Source: Pseudobdellovibrio sp031428275
GTDB taxonomy: Bacteria; Bdellovibrionota; Bdellovibrionia; Bdellovibrionales; Bdellovibrionaceae
Direction: 5' to 3'
Length of the DNA: 64,000 nucleotides
NCBI GenBank assembly: GCA_031428275.1
Contig: JANPPC010000014.1
Coordinates: 1-64,000, forward strand
This document shows positions 52,623 through 61,227 of this stretch, in pieces. The notes under the pieces are model-generated. The model made no database searches and was not told the DNA's origin. It saw only the letters and a program-made list of their open reading frames with translations. How positions within the stretch are numbered: position 1 is the stretch's first letter; every line of letters begins with the position of its first letter. The translations under genes were made by a program, and so were the position numbers.

Positions 52623-53883
52623 AGCCGGCTTTATCCCAATACACGCCCATACCGCCAAGGTCTTCTTCAATTCTAAGAAGCTGGTTATACTTTGCCGTTC
52701 GTTCGCCGCGGCAAAGGCTGCCCGTTTTGATTTGATGGCAATTAAGCGCGACCGCAAGGTCTGCAATAGTTACATCTTCGGTTTCACCACTTCGGTGCGA
52801 CATGATTGTTTTCATTCTGTTGCGTTGAGCTAAATTAACCGCTTCGAAGGTTTCAGTTAATGTACCGATCTGATTAACCTTAACCAATAGCGCATTGGCC
52901 GCTTTCTTTTCTAGACCTTGGCGAAGACGTTTTGGATTTGTAACAAATAAGTCATCGCCGACAAGCTGCATGTGTGACCCCATCGCCGTAGTGGCTGAAA
53001 TCCACGAAGCCCAATCATCTTCTGAAAAGCCGTCTTCGATACTAACAAGCGGATACTTACCGGCCCACTTTTGGTAGATACCTTGCAATTCTAAACCTGT
53101 AATCGCGTTCTTTTCCCATGTGTATTTATCGTTTTTGTAAAGTTCAGTGGCGGCCACGTCTAAAGCTAAGAATACATTTTGTCCCGCCTCGTAACCTGCC
53201 TCAAGAATGGCTTCCATTAATAATTCTAAAGCTTCTTCGTTTGATTTTAATACTGGAGCAAACCCGCCTTCATCCCCTACCGCAGTCGACATACCTTTTT
53301 TAGCTAATATTTTTTTTAAAGTGTGAAAAATTTCGGTGCCCGCGCGAAGAGATTCAGCGAAAGAATTATTAACTGTCGGTACAATCATAAATTCTTGTAC
53401 ATCCAGACCGTTATTCGCGTGCGCCCCTCCATTCAACACATTCATCAAAGGGACTGGCAAGCGGCATGCTTGCGAACCTCCGACGTAACGATACAAAGGT
53501 AAACCTGCATCCTTAGCTGCAGCGTGAGCACAAGCTAAAGAAACACCTAAGATTGCGTTCGCGCCAAGATTTGATTTATTTTCCGTACCGTCGATGTCTC
53601 GTAAAACTTTATCAATGTAAACTTGTTCGTACACATTCAGTCCAACAATTTCAGGAGCAATTTTTTCGCGAACGTTATCGACGGCTTTGTAAACGCCTTT
53701 ACCTAGAAATCTTTTTTTATCACCGTCACGTAATTCGAAAGCTTCGTGTGCACCGGTGCTGGCGCCAGACGGCACTGCTGCACGCCCCATGTTGCCAGCG
53801 GCCGTTTTAACTTCAACCTCAATGGTCGGATTTCCGCGACTGTCTAAAATTTCACGACCCGCAACACTGATGATTTCAGACAT
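52615..53883 (-). CDS. eno: enolase
   Basis: Converts 2-phosphoglycerate to phosphoenolpyruvate. VAGREILDSRGNPTIEVEVK at the N-terminus, metal and catalytic residues in LALDVAATELY, VSIEDGFSEDDW and LVGDDLFVTN, and the loop SHRSGETED are intact. 422 residues, standard. It overlaps the preceding unknown gene by eight bases. Confidence 0.98.
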   Translation of the reverse strand: MSEIISVAGREILDSRGNPTIEVEVKTAAGNMGRAAVPSGASTGAHEAFELRDGDKKRFLGKGVYKAVDNVREKIAPEIVGLNVYEQVYIDKVLRDIDGTENKSNLGANAILGVSLACAHAAAKDAGLPLYRYVGGSQACRLPVPLMNVLNGGAHANNGLDVQEFMIVPTVNNSFAESLRAGTEIFHTLKKILAKKGMSTAVGDEGGFAPVLKSNEEALELLMEAILEAGYEAGQNVFLALDVAATELYKNDKYTWEKNAITGLELQGIYQKWAGKYPLVSIEDGFSEDDWASWISATTAMGSHMQLVGDDLFVTNPKRLRQGLEKKAANALLVKVNQIGTLTETFEAVNLAQRNRMKTIMSHRSGETEDVTIADLAVALNCHQIKTGSLCRGERTAKYNQLLRIEEDLGGMGVYWDKAGFR

Positions 53884-54847
53884 CTAAGCCCTCTTTCTTC
53901 TTTTCTGGATTATTTAATTTTTTCAAAGTGTCTAAGCTTTCTAGAATAATTTGCGGATACTGATTTTTTACGATCTCCCAGTCTACTCGACGAAACGCTT
54001 CTTTAATTCCTGGCGTTTGTTTTTGCCCCGCGGTTAGAAGTGTCACTAACTGATGTGCGCGTACCATGTAATCATGCAAACGCGATAAATTTTGCGCCAC
54101 TTGATGTACGGGGCGCTTCATAAACTCAAATTCAGAGAAATCTTGGCGTACAACTTCGCGCAGTTCACCATCGGCCGCCGCTGTAGACTGGGCCAAGCGC
54201 TGCAGTTCTTCGTTACGTCTTTGTAATTCGCGATTTTTTTCTTCAAGGTCTTTACTACTTTCTTGAAGTTGACGAATCACATCTTGCATCAGCTGCGGAG
54301 AAATTTGTCGGTTAGATTCTTCGGCCATGATACTTTGCTGCGCCGAAGGCCAATCAAGCTTCATGCGAATATCAGCCCACTCGCAATGCGCGGCTGATTG
54401 GCCAACGTAAAGCGGTAAAGATTCAAACGCAGCTTTTAAATAAGTTGTGACTAATGGATACTGTTCGGCCGGCAACGGGATATCAAACGACAAACCCGAT
54501 GACAAACGAGTTAAATTTTCAATAGGTGGCTCTGGAGATATGAAATATCCTAAAAACTTTGCCGGCTGCATGAAAATTTCTTGCGGCTGCGGCATCATAC
54601 GAAGCACGCTATCTAAAACTCCCCACACGCGATTCTTTGGCGTACGGTGACCCGCTTGGACGATCGTTGAAGTGTTTAAATGAAGTCTTTCTAAAAAAGC
54701 TTCCATATCGGGGGCACGCATCCAGTAAGATGAATCACGCAGAAGTTCCCACGGGATATCAGTTTCAGAAAAATAGTTTGATAAATCAACTTTTTCTGAT
54801 TCAAGATGGGTTAGAATTGCATGAGTAATTTTACAGCTAAAATGCAC
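53876..54847 (-). CDS. unknown protein with central coiled coil
   Basis: 323 residues without signal peptide or membrane segment. The first 160 residues (DIPWELLRDSSYWMRAPDME) faintly recall the ligand-binding N-terminus of AraC-type or heme-NO regulators, but no DNA-binding domain follows. Residues about 185-220 form a clear coiled coil (LQESSKDLEEKNRELQRRNE). The rest is helical. GTG start without an SD site; the promoter at 54859 implies a very short leader. It overlaps eno. Confidence 0.75.
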   Translation of the reverse strand: MHFSCKITHAILTHLESEKVDLSNYFSETDIPWELLRDSSYWMRAPDMEAFLERLHLNTSTIVQAGHRTPKNRVWGVLDSVLRMMPQPQEIFMQPAKFLGYFISPEPPIENLTRLSSGLSFDIPLPAEQYPLVTTYLKAAFESLPLYVGQSAAHCEWADIRMKLDWPSAQQSIMAEESNRQISPQLMQDVIRQLQESSKDLEEKNRELQRRNEELQRLAQSTAAADGELREVVRQDFSEFEFMKRPVHQVAQNLSRLHDYMVRAHQLVTLLTAGQKQTPGIKEAFRRVDWEIVKNQYPQIILESLDTLKKLNNPEKKKEGLDV

Positions 54848-54858
54848 CCGCTGATTGT

Positions 54859-54887
54859 ATTAGACCGAGTCGGTCAAAATCAATCAA
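54859..54887 (-). promoter_or_regulatory. promoter with palindrome in the spacer
   Basis: Minus strand TTGATT (54882-54887), 17 bases, TCTAAT (54859-54864). The spacer and -10 edge contain the perfect palindrome GACCGA-C-TCGGTC (54863-54875), a likely repressor site. The predicted start is within about 10 bases of the gene's GTG, so the transcript may be leaderless. Confidence 0.5.
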
Positions 54888-54982
54888 TTTACACTTGCAA
54901 CGCCCAAAGCAAAGTTCACCTAACTCATTGAAATGCCTGCTGTATGACCAATTCAGCGAACCACGAACTTATGTCAAAATTA

Positions 54983-56119
54983 TTAAGCTGCTTTATTCGA
55001 CTTTTGAAACTTTGATGCCGGAAAATTAATCTTATTATCTAAGATCTCTTGATAGAAAGAAGGCATGTTTCCGGTCGGCTCGATACCGCCTTCAAGCTTA
55101 CCATCATTCTTACGTACTAATTTGTCGATTTGAAAAATTGGAACTACGATATATTTACCATCGGGCCCTACTCCGCGAATTTCTGAAATTGCACCAATTT
55201 TTCTTGAACCATCTGAGTATCTAGAAATCTGTACAATAATTTCAATCGCCGAAGCTACTTGCGAGACTAACGCTTTTTCAGAAATTTTTGCGTCTCCGCC
55301 CGCGGCTAAAGCTTCTAAACGTACGATCGCGTCTTCAGGAGAATTCGCATGCACCGTTCCCATACTGCCTTTGTGACCTGTATTCATTGCATTAATTAAT
55401 TCAAGTGCTTCGGCGGAACGAACTTCGCCCACAATAATTCGATCGGGACGCAAACGTAAGGCACTTCTTAAAAGATCCTTAATGGTGACTTCGCCCTTAC
55501 CCATAATATCAGCCTGGCGAGTTTCAAAACGAACCAAGTGATCATAATCTATTTGTAGTTCGGATGAATCCTCAATAACTAGTAAACGCTGCCCCTTCGG
55601 AATACGCGAACATAATAAACTAAGTAAAGTTGTTTTACCTGAGCCTGTCCCCCCACTGACGATTAAATTCTTTCCTAAGAACATGCAAAGATCTAAAAAC
55701 ATCCACGCGTCAGGGGTAATCGTGCCGTACTTTATATATTCGGCAGGACTGATTTTGCTAGCGGTAAATTTGCGAATACTGATAACCGTCCCTTGACGGG
55801 AAATCGGTGGCAGAACCGCAGCGATACGTGAACCACTTGCGGGCGATCCCTCAATGATTGGCAAACGTGCATCTAATCTTGGTTCGTCTTTATTAATTCG
55901 CCGGCCAACCGATTGTGCGATGGTATTGATCGCGGCCTGTAAAGTATCTTCGTCTGGAAATTTGGCGTTAGTTAATTCTAGTTTACCAAGACGCTCGACA
56001 AAAATTTGATCGTGACCGTTAATAAGAACTTCTGAAACGCCAGGATCATTCAGGTATTCGTTAACGGGCCCTAAGGCTCTGGAAATGACTTCTTTAAAGT
56101 TAGCCTGACCGTCTGACAT
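54983..56119 (-). CDS. CpaF/TadA-type secretion ATPase
   Basis: 378-residue GspE/VirB11-superfamily hexameric ATPase. Walker A SGGTGSGKTTLLSLL (about 150-165), Asp box VIEDSSELQ, Walker B-type RPDRIIVGEVRSAEA and the His box MGTVHANS are intact, and the N-terminal VSEVLINGHDQIFVERLGKL domain is the CpaF type. Tad or pilus partners (tadB, tadC, flp) are not adjacent. It follows a cupredoxin-like gene by six bases. Confidence 0.92.
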   Translation of the reverse strand: MSDGQANFKEVISRALGPVNEYLNDPGVSEVLINGHDQIFVERLGKLELTNAKFPDEDTLQAAINTIAQSVGRRINKDEPRLDARLPIIEGSPASGSRIAAVLPPISRQGTVISIRKFTASKISPAEYIKYGTITPDAWMFLDLCMFLGKNLIVSGGTGSGKTTLLSLLCSRIPKGQRLLVIEDSSELQIDYDHLVRFETRQADIMGKGEVTIKDLLRSALRLRPDRIIVGEVRSAEALELINAMNTGHKGSMGTVHANSPEDAIVRLEALAAGGDAKISEKALVSQVASAIEIIVQISRYSDGSRKIGAISEIRGVGPDGKYIVVPIFQIDKLVRKNDGKLEGGIEPTGNMPSFYQEILDNKINFPASKFQKSNKAA

Positions 56120-56125
56120 AATTAA

Positions 56126-56647
56126 CTACTCTTCTGTTTCTGAAGCCACACTGCGCGCGCTGATCTTCGCATCGGGTACGACAACCACTTGGCCCTGAAT
56201 TCCCGTCTCTGGGCATTGGTATGAGAACACGCCCTCAACTTGTGGTTCGATGTTGAACGACTTGCGAATGCCAAAAATTGTGTTGTGTGACTGCGTAAAT
56301 GAATCCATTAAAAAACTAACGTTTTTTTCTTTCATATTTAAGTTTACGATATGAACCGTGTAGGCTTCACCTTTTTTTACGCGAACTTTGTCTGGGATAA
56401 ATCCGCTTTCGGTATTTAAAATAACGATTTCTTTTGTAGGCGCGGTCGGCTGAACCGCTTTTTTAATTGCTTGCAAAATTTCTTCGTCAGCTGATTGCTT
56501 CGCTTCAATTTGTGCCGGCTTAACGATTAATGATTTCGCTTTCTCCACAGCTGCTGAGGCGTGCACTTTCACTTGAGCAAAGTAAAAGAAAGCAAATAAA
56601 AAACTTCTAGTGAAGTTCTTTACGGTCTTGAAATTCACTGAATTCAC
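56126..56647 (-). CDS. secreted cupredoxin-like protein
   Basis: About 173 residues: signal peptide (FLFAFFYFAQVKVHASA), a helical linker of about 60 residues, then a beta-sandwich (about 75-165) with GFIPDKVRVKKGEAYTVHIV and VEGVFSYQCPETGIQGQVVV, the usual cupredoxin strands. The copper-site Cys is present in QCPETG but the His set is not obvious, so metal binding is uncertain. GTG 56647 has GGAGG six bases upstream. Between a small unknown gene and the CpaF-like ATPase. Confidence 0.75.
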   Translation of the reverse strand: MNSVNFKTVKNFTRSFLFAFFYFAQVKVHASAAVEKAKSLIVKPAQIEAKQSADEEILQAIKKAVQPTAPTKEIVILNTESGFIPDKVRVKKGEAYTVHIVNLNMKEKNVSFLMDSFTQSHNTIFGIRKSFNIEPQVEGVFSYQCPETGIQGQVVVVPDAKISARSVASETEE

Positions 56648-56885
56648 GAGCAACCTCCAAAGCAACAAAGTTTAATAATTTTGGTTCGAATGCATTTAAT
56701 GTTTGAACTAAAAGAGTTTGATTTCCGCGACAGGCATTGATTGATTCACATGCGTTACGAACTAAGTGCGGATGTTTGTCCATTTCAGAATTAATAATTT
56801 CCCAGTCCATACCCAATACAGGGTCAATCGCACCGATACTGTACAAAGCATCGAATACTGCTTGTAGATCACCTTGAATAAACAT
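56607..56885 (-). CDS. small hypothetical protein
   Basis: 92 residues, acidic, helical and soluble: LQAVFDALYSIGAIDPVLGM, a Cys pair (NACESINACRGN) and a C-terminal LNFVALEVAREFSEFQDRKE. A very good ribosome site (AGGAGG) precedes the ATG. It overlaps the cupredoxin-like gene by 41 bases and probably heads the transcript with the CpaF-like ATPase. No family is recognised. Confidence 0.7.
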   Translation of the reverse strand: MFIQGDLQAVFDALYSIGAIDPVLGMDWEIINSEMDKHPHLVRNACESINACRGNQTLLVQTLNAFEPKLLNFVALEVAREFSEFQDRKELH

Positions 56886-57053
56886 GTGTTACCTCCTGTT
56901 GTGGCAAGCCTTCATCCTGAAAACTTGATTAATAAGTTAGTAACTTCTCGGCGGTATTTCGAAATAACTTGAGTCAGATTGAGACAATATGAGACGAAAT
57001 TTTTATTTCTAGCGCTTGGTCGGGGTCTCGAGCGAAGGCCTGCAAACAAAAGA

Positions 57054-57081
57054 AAAAACCCGCTATCGCTAGCGGGTTTTT
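57054..57081. terminator. intrinsic terminator (bidirectional)
   Basis: Perfect 12-bp inverted repeat AAAAACCCGCTA / TAGCGGGTTTTT with a TCGC loop, downstream of the lipoprotein gene at 57124 on the minus strand. It isolates that gene from the CpaF-like operon. Confidence 0.85.
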
Positions 57082-57123
57082 ATTCAAAATATATAAATTG
57101 TCGTTTTAAAAAGTAGCGCGGGA

Positions 57124-57750
57124 TTAGTTTTTTAAAGCGCTCTCACGGCGATCAATTAAACGCTGGGCTACTAAGGATGGAGAAAGATTACCCTTCATTA
57201 AGTTCAGCTTGCGCTCAGCGGCAGCCGCGCGTGAAAATTCTAGTTCAGCCGAGGCGATCTTTTCGATTATTCTAGCCTCAAAACCTGGGCTTTTGTATTG
57301 CTTTACGAAATCCGGCTTAAACTGCGCGATAATGTTCTCTAGCACAACCCCGTATGTAACTTGTTCGGCCGCTGTGCCCGTTTCGTCTTTAATGACAGAA
57401 ATACTTTTATCTACTAATTCGTCTACAGCTGGTTCCCATAAATCGTTATCTTCCATAGGAGTTTTGATTGTGTTGATAGTTTTTTCTAACACCGAATCTT
57501 CATCTGGCCGGCCAAACGCGATAATGAGGCCATCTTTTAAGGCCTGTGGGTTATCAGTCTTTTTAAATTCGCGTGCCTTTGCCAACATAATGTCTGACAT
57601 TTCATCTAAATCTAAAATTTTAAGTCGGCCTGCAGTAAATTGTAGCTCTGAGGTTTGTGGTGTAACCGGAGTCGATTTACATCCAACTAGAGAGCCTGTT
57701 GCAAAGATTAAAGCCGCTAAAGAGACTAAAATATATTTTTTCATAATCAT
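57124..57750 (-). CDS. hypothetical lipoprotein
   Basis: 208 residues: lipobox GSLVGCKS (cysteine about residue 24), then a mostly helical, acidic domain with no recognised motif (LDEMSDIMLAKAREF; DKSISVIKDETGTAAEQVTY). Ends at a strong terminator. No clear ribosome site; ATGs at 57750 and 57744 are both possible. Function unknown. Confidence 0.75.
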   Translation of the reverse strand: MIMKKYILVSLAALIFATGSLVGCKSTPVTPQTSELQFTAGRLKILDLDEMSDIMLAKAREFKKTDNPQALKDGLIIAFGRPDEDSVLEKTINTIKTPMEDNDLWEPAVDELVDKSISVIKDETGTAAEQVTYGVVLENIIAQFKPDFVKQYKSPGFEARIIEKIASAELEFSRAAAAERKLNLMKGNLSPSLVAQRLIDRRESALKN

Positions 57751-57967
57751 ATGCTAACCGATGATTTGCCGCTCGTTGAGACCCGATTTACAACACTCGA
57801 CCTCAGGCGAGTCGTTAAAAACATTAACTTTACTTCAGCAGGACGCGCCTTGATGAAAAAAAAGATTCTCGTTTGATATTCTGTGTGACAAACTATCCAG
57901 GCTTAACATTAGGTTATGTAACAATCGCTCACTGATTTTGAATCGGTGACCACACGGAGGATACAAT

Positions 57968-58759
57968 TTGAAGACAACAACTATTTTATCAACACTCGTT
58001 TCGGCAATGGCCGCTTTGACGTTAGCGTCATGTGCACCTTCTGCTAAACAATTAAAAGAAGCGATCGAAAAAGATCCTTCAATCGTATTTTCTGCGATCG
58101 AAAAAGATCCTGTTAAATTTATCGAAGTGGTAAATAAAGCGGCTCAAGATGCTCAGCAAGGTCAAGCAGCACGCGCGCAAGATGAAGAGAAGAAATCTCG
58201 TGATGCTGAATTCAAAACTCCTTTAACTCCAGAAGTTGAAGCAGGTCGAGTTATTTTCGGCAAAGCAGATGCTCCGATTACGATCATTGAGTACTCTGAT
58301 TTTCAATGTCCATATTGCTCACGTGGTTATCAAACAGTTCAAGAAGTTAGAAAAGAATACGGCGACAAAGTACGCGTTGTGTTCAAACATTTACCTTTAG
58401 ACTTTCACCCACTAGCAATGCCGGCAGCTAAATACTTCGAAGCAATCGCAAAGCAAGATCATGCTAAAGCTGAAAAATTTCATGACATGGTTTTTGAAAA
58501 CCAAGGTATGTTAAAAGATAAAGGCGAAGGCTATTTCAAAGAAGTTGCTAAAAAAGTTGGCGCCGATATGAAAAAAGTTGAAGTGGATATTAAAGACGAA
58601 TCTATTGCAGCCAGAATTGCAAAAGACATGGAAGAAGCTAAGAAATTCAACATGAGCGGAACTCCGGGTTTCATCATCAATGGCGTTTCTTTACGTGGTG
58701 CTTACCCAATGCCGGCGTTCAAAGAAATCATTGATCAGCACTTATCAGCAAAAAAATAA
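57968..58759 (+). CDS. DsbA-like thiol oxidoreductase lipoprotein
   Basis: 263 residues: lipobox TLASCAP (cysteine about 22), a repeated IEKDPSIVFS / IEKDPVKFIE helical segment, then a DsbA thioredoxin fold with active site FQCPYCSRG (CPYC) and cis-Pro loop SGTPGFIINGV. Probably oxidises or isomerises disulfides while held on a membrane. TTG start with GGAGG upstream. Its stop abuts the convergent sfsA stop with no gap. Confidence 0.9.
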   Translation: MKTTTILSTLVSAMAALTLASCAPSAKQLKEAIEKDPSIVFSAIEKDPVKFIEVVNKAAQDAQQGQAARAQDEEKKSRDAEFKTPLTPEVEAGRVIFGKADAPITIIEYSDFQCPYCSRGYQTVQEVRKEYGDKVRVVFKHLPLDFHPLAMPAAKYFEAIAKQDHAKAEKFHDMVFENQGMLKDKGEGYFKEVAKKVGADMKKVEVDIKDESIAARIAKDMEEAKKFNMSGTPGFIINGVSLRGAYPMPAFKEIIDQHLSAKK

Positions 58760-59536
58760 TTAAGTTATTTCTAGTACATTGCTAGTCAGCCGAACTTCGG
58801 TTTGACTGATTTCAACCAAAACGGGGGTCATTATGACGCCCGTTTTTTTTGCGATATCGAATAGTTTTTTGTAAGTAGGGTCAATATCCTCTGCAATAGA
58901 GAACTTAGTCACATCACCCCTTTGCACCGTAAAAATTAATTCGGCCTTGTGTCCCGCCTTAACCAAATCGGTTAATTCTTGTAAGTGCTTTTGGCCACGT
59001 TCGGTCACAGCATCCGGAAATTGCGCGTGTTTTTCGCCGTTCACAAGTCTCATCAGTGTGGTATTTTTAATCTCGATGTAGTGCTTTTTTGATTTATCGT
59101 TTGCCAAATCAGACTCGGTTAAGCAAAAGACTCCATCTAACCGGGTCTGCGGGGAAATCTTATGTTCAGATTTGTAAAACTGGTAATCTGACCAATGCTT
59201 AAAAAACGTTTTCTTGTCGTGGATGGCCGATTGAATAACTTCTTGCACTATTTTATTGGGGTGCGAAGTATTTACTCCCACCCAAGTTCCGTCGATTGTT
59301 TGAACAGCTTCAAGCGTACCCTTCAATTTACGATTCGGGTCGTCGCTGAGTGAAAACCAGCATTTTTGCGATTGCACCGGTTTTTCGATGATCGATTTCA
59401 TACTGCCGGTGTTCGGAACATGAATTGTTAGCTTAATTTTATCTTGTGTATTTTTTTCTGTATATTCAACATATGCAAAAAATCTTTTATAGCGCTGCAG
59501 TAAATTACCTTCGATTAGTTTTTTTTGAAATTTCAT
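58760..59536 (-). CDS. sfsA: SfsA-family protein (DNA/RNA nuclease)
   Basis: About 258 residues. An OB-type N-terminal half (LIEGNLLQRYKRFFAYVE, VHVPNTGSM-like HVPNTGSMKSI) and a nuclease-like C-terminal half with HYIEIKNTTLMR, DAVTERGQKHLQEL and ELIFTVQRGDV, the SfsA landmarks. The ATG at 59536 has AAGGTG five bases before; the GTG six bases earlier overlaps that site. Convergent with the DsbA-like gene. Confidence 0.93.
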   Translation of the reverse strand: MKFQKKLIEGNLLQRYKRFFAYVEYTEKNTQDKIKLTIHVPNTGSMKSIIEKPVQSQKCWFSLSDDPNRKLKGTLEAVQTIDGTWVGVNTSHPNKIVQEVIQSAIHDKKTFFKHWSDYQFYKSEHKISPQTRLDGVFCLTESDLANDKSKKHYIEIKNTTLMRLVNGEKHAQFPDAVTERGQKHLQELTDLVKAGHKAELIFTVQRGDVTKFSIAEDIDPTYKKLFDIAKKTGVIMTPVLVEISQTEVRLTSNVLEIT

Positions 59537-59609
59537 ATTCACCTTGTACTGAAAACAGATTTACATTTTAATATCACAAGTATCAACCAACCACCACAAG
59601 GAGTGATTT

Positions 59610-60041
59610 ATGAAATCATTTTTACCAGTTATTCTTTTATCTTTAGTATTCGCAGCCTGTGCTTCTAAAAATACTGATTCAAGCGCTCCAAAAATGGAAG
59701 GCAGCAAGCCCGCGATAACTGTGACGACAGAAGAGACCAAAACAAATTCTGAAGCTAAGACTGAAAAAAAGGCTAAAAAAGCAAAGGTTGCTCGCCCTGA
59801 ATCAGCGGCGACAACCGCGGCATCAGCTGAAAAATCCTCTGCAGACGAAGTAAGCTGCAAATCAGGCACAGACGAACGTAAATTAGCTATTGTTGGCAAA
59901 GACGCTGGGTGCGAGTTGCACTACACAAAAGCGGGTGCAACATCAACGATTGCTTCCCAAATCATTGGAAACGCTAAATGTAATAGCGTTATGACTTCTG
60001 TAAAAGAAAAATTGATCGCGTCTGGCTTCAACTGCCAATAG
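59610..60041 (+). CDS. small Lys/Ala-rich lipoprotein with Cys-containing C-terminus
   Basis: 143 residues: lipobox SLVFAACAS (cysteine about 17), a Thr/Lys/Ala-rich disordered tether (about 20-85), and a compact C-terminal domain of about 55 residues with four Cys that may form two disulfides (VSCKSG, GCELHY, KCNSVM, NCQ). AAGGAG precedes the ATG. No family is recognised. Confidence 0.75.
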   Translation: MKSFLPVILLSLVFAACASKNTDSSAPKMEGSKPAITVTTEETKTNSEAKTEKKAKKAKVARPESAATTAASAEKSSADEVSCKSGTDERKLAIVGKDAGCELHYTKAGATSTIASQIIGNAKCNSVMTSVKEKLIASGFNCQ

Positions 60042-60216
60042 TTTAGTAGTTAGTTTCGAAAAGTGGTTTTATAATCCGTAAGACCACTTTAGCCCAGTAT
60101 CTGCCGTTCAGGCATCTTACCTATCTATGCGAATTTCGAATATTAGAATGCGCACAACAAGTTGGAGCTTAGTCTGCTTTAAGCATAGAACTATGTTTAG
60201 ATACAGGAGCTCATCT

Positions 60217-60606
60217 ATGAAAATAATCGTTGCAATAGCTTTAATACTTTTAACTTCCATCTCGAATGCAGATACTTTTTGCCAAATAAATCACGTGACT
60301 GATAAGGGAAAAGTCGAGCGCATAAACGCTTTTACCTTTTCTAACTTCCCAAATTTAAATATCGAATCGGAAGATAGTGGCGCCTTAAGTATTACCCTTG
60401 GTGAAACCACTTACAGCGTTGTGTCTAATAATTCTTTTGTCGCAAAAACTGAAGTGGGCAAAAAGATGCGATATTTAGTCTATAAGAATTCTGCTACCGC
60501 AACCTCTCGGCCTGATCTATTTGCAGAAGTGACTGGTTCGGTCGCACGCGTAGCTTACTTAGATCGCAATGAATATATCGATCTAGGCGTATTTAGCTGT
60601 AAGTAA
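60217..60606 (+). CDS. small secreted protein
   Basis: 129 residues from ATG 60217 (GGAG upstream): signal peptide IIVAIALILLTSISNADT, then a beta-rich domain with two Cys (TFCQINHVT near the start, VFSCK at the end) that could join the termini. A longer frame from 60127 would bury the signal peptide, so it is not used. Its stop abuts the stop of the convergent DUF2238 gene. Unknown function. Confidence 0.75.
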   Translation: MKIIVAIALILLTSISNADTFCQINHVTDKGKVERINAFTFSNFPNLNIESEDSGALSITLGETTYSVVSNNSFVAKTEVGKKMRYLVYKNSATATSRPDLFAEVTGSVARVAYLDRNEYIDLGVFSCK

Positions 60607-61227
60607 TTAATTTTTTTTAGCTTCGGCTTTGGTGATCGAACGGTCTTGTAAACCGCTAAAGAATAAGGCCGAAATAGCTCCGATTAAAGCCATCAGCATA
60701 TCTTTTTGCGTATCCCAGACATCGCCCTGAGTTCCTAAAAACGCATCACTTGATTCACCCAGCGCGATAGCCACCGCAAACTCTATCAATTCGTAAAGTG
60801 CGCTAAATCCTAAGCAAATCGAAATCACCACTAACTTAAGCCAGCCATCGTTTTTTAATATTTTATTTCTAAGCAGTATTTCGCGGGCTAAAAATGCCGG
60901 TACAAAACCTTGAATAAAGTGACCTAGGCGGTCGTAATGGTTTCGTTGAAAACCGAACCATTCTTGCACCCAAAAGCCGGCCGGAACTTTTGCATAGGTG
61001 TAATGGCCGCCGATGCATAGAATCCAGCAGTGAATACAAATAAGTATCAAAAGAAAGTCAGATAGCCGCATACGGTTCCAGTAGTATGCTATCAGAGCAA
61101 AACCGATAATCACCGGTGCCACTTCTAAAACCCAAGTTTTAAAGTCGAAGGGCTGGATTCCGCTCCAAATAAAAATGGCTAGCGTCAGCACGAACATGAT
61201 TTTAATTAAAACCGAGGTATTCTTCAT
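60607..61227 (-). CDS. DUF2238 (YjdF-type) membrane protein
   Basis: 206 residues with about six membrane helices. GGHYTYAKVP, NHYDRLGHFIQGFVPAFLAR and LYELIEF...FLGTQGDVWDTQKDM are the conserved DUF2238 blocks, whose His/Asp/Glu residues suggest a membrane catalytic or metal site that is not characterised. TAATG overlap with argS. Confidence 0.9.
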   Translation of the reverse strand: MKNTSVLIKIMFVLTLAIFIWSGIQPFDFKTWVLEVAPVIIGFALIAYYWNRMRLSDFLLILICIHCWILCIGGHYTYAKVPAGFWVQEWFGFQRNHYDRLGHFIQGFVPAFLAREILLRNKILKNDGWLKLVVISICLGFSALYELIEFAVAIALGESSDAFLGTQGDVWDTQKDMLMALIGAISALFFSGLQDRSITKAEAKKN

